Source: Euglena gracilis (lineage: Eukaryota; Euglenida; Euglenophyceae; Euglenales). Taken from it: 64,000 nt of DNA. Under the pieces are notes generated by a model. The model saw only the letters and a list, made by a program, of their open reading frames with translations. It was not told the DNA's origin and ran no database searches. A program made the position numbers and the translations under genes. Of this stretch, positions 58,738 to 64,000 are shown piece after piece. Positions within the stretch are counted from its first letter, which is position 1; the number at the start of each line of letters is the position of its first letter. Location: assembly GCA_039621445.1 (NCBI GenBank), contig CP154954.1, forward strand, positions 64,066,046 through 64,130,045, given 5' to 3'.

Positions 58738-59775
58738 CCTCCGGCGGGAAGCTGGGTGAGAGCGTCGTGGCCGCCTCCATACCCCAACTCTGACAGGAGT
58801 GAAAGTATAAGATTTTTTCGCCTGTCCGACGCACAAGGGTGCTACAGAAGCGGAAAAGACCCGCGCACTGCAACACAACTCCACACAGAGGACTACCCTC
58901 CGGAAGCGGAGGAGGAGGAAGAAACGATCCCTATGGCCGAGGATGAACCTCAGCCAGTGGAAGCCCCGGCACGGGAAACCCATAGCCCATCGGTCGTGAT
59001 GCTGGACACTGGGGCAGAAACTGCCCAGCTCACAGGATCGCCGACAGGTGAAATGACGCCTGTCCCACTGTCGCCAGCCTCACTAGGTACGACGGGCAGA
59101 CCGACCCCTCCGCGGGAAAACCCGCCGGAGACGGTGCCCCACACGCCTGAGGTATTACCCCTCAAGCTCCCTGTTCCTGGGGAAACCCCGTTAACAGAGG
59201 AGCCAGCCGAGGAGCCCACTTCAGGTGAGGAACGGCGCACCTCGCTGGGCGGACGCGTACTCGGTGGTTTGCGGTCCCTGATCGCAGTTGTCACTCCACG
59301 TGGCACTGCGGCCAGTTCTTCCACGGCTGCGGCGGAAGCTGCCCAGCCGACAGAAGACACACATGACACAACAGCCATGGTGGAGGATGAACCTCCCCCA
59401 GCGGCGGCGCCATCGCCGGTGCCCGAAGCGACACGGACGGAAGGCGAACAGACAGCAATGGCAGTGGAGACAACAACAACCGTGCCGGTACAGGATGAAC
59501 CTGTATCAGCACCGGTAGCGCCAGCCGAGGCACGGGATGAACCCGCACCTCAGCGCACATCCATAGCCAATGCACCAAAGCATCCAGGCACACGGACACC
59601 TCCGCCTGAAAAGCAGGCCGAGCGGACGTCCATGCCCCCCCCACCGCAGGCTCAACCAGCGCGGTGCGCAAGGCAAGCCTACATCTGCACCATCACCCAC
59701 GGCTACCCCTGGGAAACCCACGGAAGCCGCAAAGGAACGCGTAGGACGACACTCAGCTCAGGAAACCCCTGCTGA
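58738..59775 (+). CDS. Module protein C1, acidic Pro/Thr/Glu-rich linker
   Basis: Open in the same frame as B, immediately after its stop. Low-complexity Glu/Pro/Thr/Ala sequence with repeated small modules (EDEPQPVEAPARE, EDEPPPAAAPSP, QDEPVSAPVAP, RDEPAPQ). The DEP modules coincide with hairpins whose loop is ATGAA. A C7 run at about 59,635 is where the meaningful frame moves to C2, so the last ~45 codons here are probably out of phase. Likely the disordered link between B and C2. Confidence 0.6.
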   Translation, partial: PPAGSWVRASWPPPYPNSDRSESIRFFRLSDAQGCYRSGKDPRTATQLHTEDYPPEAEEEEETIPMAEDEPQPVEAPARETHSPSVVMLDTGAETAQLTGSPTGEMTPVPLSPASLGTTGRPTPPRENPPETVPHTPEVLPLKLPVPGETPLTEEPAEEPTSGEERRTSLGGRVLGGLRSLIAVVTPRGTAASSSTAAAEAAQPTEDTHDTTAMVEDEPPPAAAPSPVPEATRTEGEQTAMAVETTTTVPVQDEPVSAPVAPAEARDEPAPQRTSIANAPKHPGTRTPPPEKQAERTSMPPPPQAQPARCARQAYICTITHGYPWETHGSRKGTRRTTLSSGNPC

Positions 59776-61351
59776 AGGTCAACGACGCTCGGTGTTGGGG
59801 AGAAGACCCCCGTCCCAAGCGTCACCACGCACCTGGGCAAGCAAGCGCGACGCCGATCGGCGGCCCTCGGATGCTCCGGAAACCGGAAGTCCGAAGGCCC
59901 TGGCAAAATCAAAGGCGGGTGCCGCACCTTGTAAGCCCACACCAAAATCTGGTGATCAGCCCCCACCGAAAGGTGGTGGTGCTGGCGGCCAGAGTGCTGC
60001 ATCCTCCTCTCGGGGATCAACCTCGGGACAAGGATTCACACACGTCACATCATCTGGCTATGGGAAAACCTCACAGCCGAAACCTTCGTCAAAGGGGCAG
60101 GGAAAATCCCGCGCCCCAACAGCCGAGACACCTTCGGAAGACGAAGTTATCACCGACTGGAACGCGGTCAATCAGGATGATCCTGAGATTCATGACCTGA
60201 AAAACAGGTACATCATGATCGACTACAAACTGAGGACACAGCAATGCCTCAACCGGTGGATCGAGCCACTGTTCTGTCAGGGCCGAAAATGGTCCTTTGA
60301 TCAGAACGTGACCTGGAATTATTACAATTCCAGATCCCCCCGTGTTTTGGCCCAATACTTCGGTGAGGAATTCCTCATCGACAAAACAACGGAAAACCGC
60401 TTTGTGTGGCTTTGCACTGTGTGCCACAAGATGTATAACAGTGCACCTGACCGGGGATTACCCCTCGTCCATGTGTGCAACCCTGTGGATCGAAAATCGT
60501 TCCACAAGGATGTATACATCCCCAACTGTGCCGCCTTGGTATGCGCCAAGTGCGTGGACAGTTGGACCCACAAGCACAATTTTAGCTACACCGAGCGAGA
60601 CGGTACAAATGTACCGATACTCGGCGTCAACTGCCTTCGAGGTACCTTCTGGCGAACTGCGGAAGGCGCAGTACGCACAATCGTGCCAAGTGCCCAGAAG
60701 CCACTGGAGGAATACTCCACCTTGCACAAAAAGTACAAGGATTTTTTCAAGTACTCCAACCTCAAGCTTGACGACTACCGCCACACGGGAATGGCCCGTG
60801 GGTGGCAGATCGACAGTGGGGCGATACGCCTCGCTGCGGAAGCAGGGGTAAGATTACCTTACCTCTGGGAGACAACGGACAGGGAAAATATATTTTTCCG
60901 CCTGTTCACAACCCAGGACCGAAACGGTCGCTGGTGCCTGCCACAATGGCCACCCGAAGAACACGGGATGACCTGGAAAGACTGGCTTGGGGCAGTATTA
61001 CGACCCCATACAGTCCGCGCGGAATGTGCGTACCACATGCTGATTGACTTCCACCCGGGGAATGCCCCGCAGGTGTCAGCCAATCACCCACGGATGAATC
61101 ACTTCGTCTGGCCAGCCACTCTGCCCAGGAAATTTTGGGAGAAGCTGCAATGGTTCCTCGCGGAAAGAGCGAGTGTAACCAAGCACACAGTCCCCGAAGG
61201 ATGGGTTCGGGACTGGGTGGCACCTGATTTCGAATACGAATCGCCAGAAACCTGGCTCGTAGATAGGCCACCACCACCTCAATTCCAGATGGTCCTTGTG
61301 GAAGATCCCTTGGACTCCCGCCATGATTATTGGCGGCTGGAACGGATGTAA
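59570..61351 (+). CDS. Module protein C2, Cys/His-containing unknown domain
   Basis: True coding begins about 59,640. A basic, Ser/Gly/Lys-rich stretch (to ~60,120) is followed by a globular ~400-residue part. It includes a likely zinc-binding set: CTVCHKMY (about 60,415), HVC, CAALVCAKC and HKH up to about 60,580. Later landmarks are GMARGWQIDSG, LPYLWETTDRENIFF, WPPEEHGMTWKDWLG, FHPGNAPQVSANHPRMNHFVWP and a final WLVDRPPPPQFQMVLVEDP. I recognise no family. Ends at TAA 61,349, which lies inside the strongest hairpin of the element. Position after chromodomain and before the 3' LTR is where an envelope or accessory gene would sit, but nothing shows an envelope protein. Confidence 0.75.
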   Translation: MHQSIQAHGHLRLKSRPSGRPCPPHRRLNQRGAQGKPTSAPSPTATPGKPTEAAKERVGRHSAQETPAEGQRRSVLGRRPPSQASPRTWASKRDADRRPSDAPETGSPKALAKSKAGAAPCKPTPKSGDQPPPKGGGAGGQSAASSSRGSTSGQGFTHVTSSGYGKTSQPKPSSKGQGKSRAPTAETPSEDEVITDWNAVNQDDPEIHDLKNRYIMIDYKLRTQQCLNRWIEPLFCQGRKWSFDQNVTWNYYNSRSPRVLAQYFGEEFLIDKTTENRFVWLCTVCHKMYNSAPDRGLPLVHVCNPVDRKSFHKDVYIPNCAALVCAKCVDSWTHKHNFSYTERDGTNVPILGVNCLRGTFWRTAEGAVRTIVPSAQKPLEEYSTLHKKYKDFFKYSNLKLDDYRHTGMARGWQIDSGAIRLAAEAGVRLPYLWETTDRENIFFRLFTTQDRNGRWCLPQWPPEEHGMTWKDWLGAVLRPHTVRAECAYHMLIDFHPGNAPQVSANHPRMNHFVWPATLPRKFWEKLQWFLAERASVTKHTVPEGWVRDWVAPDFEYESPETWLVDRPPPPQFQMVLVEDPLDSRHDYWRLERM

Positions 61352-62254
61352 TGCCGAAACGGCATTACCAGGCTCATGTAAGGTAAGTGCCTTCATGGGG
61401 CCTGGACATCCATATACTATACATATATGTATACATTGGTAGCGGAAATCGCTGAACAGCCCTGGGATGAACCTGGGTCTGGCACTCTACGCTCTGGATG
61501 GAAGAATCCGAGAGCCCCCCCCCCCCCCGCCACCAGCCCCCCCTCTGCCAATGGCCGTGCGGACGGAAACCGTCTGCAAGAGGTAATTGCCTCTTATTGC
61601 GTCGTGAAGGAGCTACTGCTGTGAAGACCTTGGCAGCCGGGAAACCTGGCAAGCCGCTAAGTGACACACAGCACACAGCGCGCACGCCGTAATAATAGGC
61701 CAACTTGTCACTTTTCGGCCCTAAGGCCTCTTCAGGCTGCCAGACAGCAAAAATTCTGTTCTGGCCTAAGCCAGCCCCCCTCTCCTCCTACTTTCCCCCC
61801 ACCCCCGCAAAGCTGTCGCCGGCAGTCGGTTTTGTAAGTAGGCTTTTGTTTCCTGGTGCGGACATGACCGCCTAGGAGCCCTATCCGGGTATGACCAGGA
61901 TAGGAGCCTGCCCCCCCCCCTTCCACACCTCTCCCCTCGGGTTTTCAGCGAATCGCTTGACCAACCCCGCGTGCCTTTGGCACACCCAAAGTGGGTGGAT
62001 GGGACACTTTTTCAGGAAACCTGCCAAGCCCCGTTTCCCACAGTGGGCTTTTTCACACCCCACCTAAGCCGAAACGGCTAATAGGCAACCGCGAAACGCG
62101 GCTAACCTTTTGCGCGTTTTTGGGTATTGGGTGGATGCCACTGTGCGGAAAGGAGAGACACCGAATGGAGTAGAAGTGAACCCCATTGGGGCAGCGTCAG
62201 ATATCCTGACTGGACTGGGAAACCCTGGTCCATGACGGAAATAGGGCGTAGCCC
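61352..62254 (+). other. Non-coding 3' region of the 17-kb element
   Basis: About 0.9 kb between C2 and the 3' LTR. Contains several AAA-loop hairpins (61,562-61,574; 62,067-62,079; 62,089-62,101), a CATATACTATACATATATG stretch and a C13 run near 61,518. No gene seen. Confidence 0.65.
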
Positions 62255-62265
62255 AGGGAGGGGGA
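62255..62265 (+). promoter_or_regulatory. Polypurine tract of the 17-kb element
   Basis: AGGGAGGGGGA touches the TG of the 3' LTR, as expected for the plus-strand primer. It fixes the LTR start and shows that the A-B-C module lies inside the element. Confidence 0.8.
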
Positions 62266-62650
62266 TGTGTACCAGGCACGTCCCAGCTCTGTAGAATATC
62301 TGCAGAGTGGGTTCTGGGACGGTCGCACCACTGTGGAAACCCACAGCTGGTAAGATCGTGGCAGACCCTTCTGCGATCTGCCCCTGGACACGTCAGCACT
62401 TTTCTCTCCTTCCCCCACAGGTGGTATTCTTTACTCTCATAACCTCAAAGTTTGACCATTGGTTTTGTCAGAGGGAAAAACCCTCGGAACAGTCGAACTT
62501 GGTCTCAGAAGAAACTTCTGAGTCTTTGCTTTGTGCTTTGCTTCTTGGGGAATTGGGAAGAAAAGGGGAAAACCACTTTTCGTTACTCCAAAGACTTTTC
62601 CCCTACCATAAGTAGGCTGCGCACCAAGGCGAAAGCGGAAGGCTTTTACA
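62266..62650 (+). repeat. 3' LTR of the 17-kb element
   Basis: Same length as the 5' LTR and about 97.5 percent identical by eye. It carries the same GT-AG intron-like segment. Followed by GAAAGTTCCAAAA, which also follows the 5' LTR. Confidence 0.88.
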
Positions 62651-62669
62651 GAAAGTTCCAAAAAGGAGA

Positions 62670-62840
62670 AAAGGGAAAGCTTTGGACGTCCACTCTATGA
62701 GGGCAATGTAATCCTCGGTCCGATACTGGATAATCTGCCGGGATTCTGGCATGTTTGGTTCTGGGCGGGATACCCCACCCAAAATTTCGGTAAATTCCTG
62801 AACTCCTGTGGCTACCCTTACCAGGATTGTGGTGGCCTAT
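62670..62840 (+). pseudogene. Relative of module protein B, N-terminal fragment
   Basis: The frame gives ESFGRPLYEGNVILG, a GFWHVWFWAGYPTQNFG block and CGYPYQDCGGL, matching 57,750-57,900 of protein B. It starts right after the 3' LTR and stops at TAG next to the palindrome GGCCTATAGGCC. The rest of the gene is inverted downstream. Confidence 0.8.
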
Positions 62841-62845
62841 AGGCC
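62834..62845. repeat. 12-bp palindrome at an inversion junction
   Basis: GGCCTATAGGCC is a perfect palindrome exactly between the plus-strand front fragment and the minus-strand remainder of a B-type gene. Confidence 0.75.
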
Positions 62846-64000
62846 TTAGGTAATGGTCAGAACAGGAGGAAGGGGTGTTCTGGAGCCCATTGGGGCTGGT
62901 GGAAGAGCTGGATGCTGCGGTTCATCAGCACATGTTTCCACCAGGCCTGCCATGCGGTCTTCACCGCTCTCTCCATCACTCTCCTCACTGCCCTCCACCG
63001 TTTCAGGTGAAGCAGCAGAGGCTGCTGGCTGTTCCACTATAGCGGTAAGCACGGTGCCTGTTTGCGCAGTCGCGCTGGTGGGTACTGCAATAGCGGGCTG
63101 GGGAGAGGAGGTAGCGACAGAAGATTGACTCTCCTGAAGTCCCTTACGGACAAAAGGTTCTGCTGTAGCCGATAGGCTTGAACCCATGTAACGCCGACCA
63201 CGCCCGCAGACGGGTGGCGGTGTCTCACCAAGAATTCCCTGGGGGACTGGCGTTGCCGGTTGCGGCTGGGTTGAGGATTCCAATGGCGGAACTTCCGGAG
63301 CCGTTTGCGGCTTTGGGCGGGGTGCCTTTCGCACCTGTCGTTTCCGTAATCGGAAAAGATCCCATGGTTTCCTTTCTTCTTCAACCATCCTGTGGTTGAA
63401 GCGCAGGAGAGATAGGGCCATGCCTAGCTCGTTCCGTCTGCCGCCTTGGAAAAACGGCTGGAACAGCGCTCTATCGAGTGTATCGCCGAATCGGCGTTTG
63501 ACATAATCGTCAATGCTTTCCTTCTCGAACCGGGGTCTGATGGGGACATAGTCCGGGGGAATCTCCCTATCGGGATTGAGATAATAATATATCTCCATGA
63601 TCTGGCAGGTCCCAGCCCTGGACCAGAACTGCTGCAAATACAGCAGGAGTTGACGGTGGTTGCGTCGCCCGTTCGAGCTTTGGTGAACATCCTTTGGATT
63701 TCGGCAAAGGTGCAGGAGCATGATGCGCATTGGCGCTGCCTGCGGGACATTGGCCTGTTAGGCCTTCCTCGTCCTGGCCTTCGGCCTGTGGTTGAGTACT
63801 GCGTACTCCGAATCCCCAGGAGTCCACTGCAAACTTTTTGTAGCAGTGAGAGCTTCGGACGATATACGTCTGGGGGAAGCGGAGGTCAATATCGACCACT
63901 TCAAAGTGATAGGCATTTTGCCAGTGGTAAAAGACTTGCAGGTTGCTGCAGAACATGTTTCCCGCCAATGTGGCGATATTTTCAGGTACTGGGTACAACT
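62846..64000 (-). pseudogene. Relative of module proteins B and C1, inverted, runs off the window
   Basis: On the minus strand from the window edge: YPVPENIATLAGNMF, VVDIDLRFPQTYIV, DSWGFG, then a frameshift near 63,740. LHLCRNPKDV, the QFWSRAGTCQIMEIYYYL block, FQPFF and a Pro/Glu/Thr-rich tail follow (to 62,849). There is no stop between the B-type part and the Pro-rich C1-type part, unlike the 17-kb element. The missing N-terminal piece lies on the plus strand at 62,670-62,840, so the locus has been inverted at about 62,842. Confidence 0.8.

Larger units (their letters stand above)
45693..62650 (+). mobile_element. ~17-kb Ty3/gypsy chromodomain LTR retrotransposon with an extra 3' module
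   Basis: Direct repeats of 385 bp (45,693-46,077 and 62,266-62,650) begin TGTGTACC and end TTTTACA. They differ at about 10 positions over a 398-bp comparison, and a purine tract touches the 3' copy. Interior order: leader with hairpins, gag, protease-RT-RNase H, integrase, chromodomain (to 55,769), then ~5.4 kb of unrecognised module A1-A2-B-C and a 0.9-kb non-coding tail. Frameshifts and stops are present in every gene. A clean target duplication is not evident: CTATG precedes the 5' LTR and GAAAG follows the 3' LTR. The size is about three times a typical gypsy element. Confidence 0.88.

Noticed and set aside
57622-61351. Module proteins B and C as a viral envelope or capsid
   Set aside because: No signal peptide, hydrophobic membrane anchor, fusion-type segment or capsid motif was visible; position alone is not evidence.
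45693-62650. The 390-bp direct repeats as two independent solo insertions rather than LTRs of one element
   Set aside because: Equal length, same orientation, TG/CA ends, a polypurine tract abutting the right copy and gag-pol in proper order between them favour one element, although a clean target duplication is missing.
1-64000. tRNA, rRNA or other structured RNA genes
   Set aside because: No cloverleaf-type or rRNA-like sequence was noticed by eye; a covariance-model search would be needed to exclude small RNAs.

Overview
The window is transposon-dense DNA from a nuclear eukaryotic genome. I found no host gene, rRNA, tRNA, CRISPR array or bacterial-type operon that I can support. The families present are a DIRS-type tyrosine-recombinase retrotransposon, an APE-endonuclease LINE with RNase H, Ty3/gypsy chromodomain elements, a compact LTR element and many minisatellites. 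Together with GK-repeat linkers and frequent G/C homopolymers they suggest a large-genome protist or alga. A dinoflagellate-like host is my guess from protein style, not a proven assignment.

Layout. (1) 1-12 kb: mostly gene-free DNA with a 225-bp TATG microsatellite, a TTTGCGCA motif cluster, a diverged recombinase relic at 3.3 kb and a 390-bp dispersed repeat at 10.5 kb. (2) 12-22 kb: two DIRS elements in head-to-head (divergent) orientation (12,792-16,806 minus; 16,913-21,441 plus). All four of their outer ends abut one 18-bp minisatellite. Copy 2 keeps the whole DIRS architecture: inverted terminal repeats plus an internal complementary region matching both outer ends. (3) 22-25 kb: an ~850-bp tandem repeat, one unit of which carries a 208-bp solo DIRS terminus with no clear target duplication. 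(4) 25-30.4 kb: a third, scrambled DIRS copy with segments in inverted orientation. (5) 31.8-41.6 kb: an older minus-strand gypsy integrase/chromodomain gene split by a GC-rich LINE of about 7.95 kb with an 18-bp target duplication. (6) 41.9-64 kb: a ~17-kb LTR retrotransposon (LTRs 45,693-46,077 and 62,266-62,650) flanked on both sides by broken relatives of its own 3' module. The left relative is itself interrupted by a 1.35-kb LTR element with clean LTRs and target duplication.

The most unusual object is the 17-kb LTR element. After gag, protease, reverse transcriptase, RNase H, integrase and chromodomain it carries a further ~5.4 kb of same-strand coding sequence (A1, A2, B, C) of unrecognised families, ending before a polypurine tract and the 3' LTR. 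A2, B and C1 share one frame, separated only by single stop codons. The same module recurs in the two flanking relatives. The element is also studded with short perfect hairpins of variable arm but constant loop (mostly AAA, also ATA and ATGAA), far above simple random expectation.

Nearly every coding region has a frameshift, stop, insertion or inversion, often at poly-G or poly-C runs, so the copies are probably inactive as they stand. Exact ends and any host splicing cannot be settled by reading alone.
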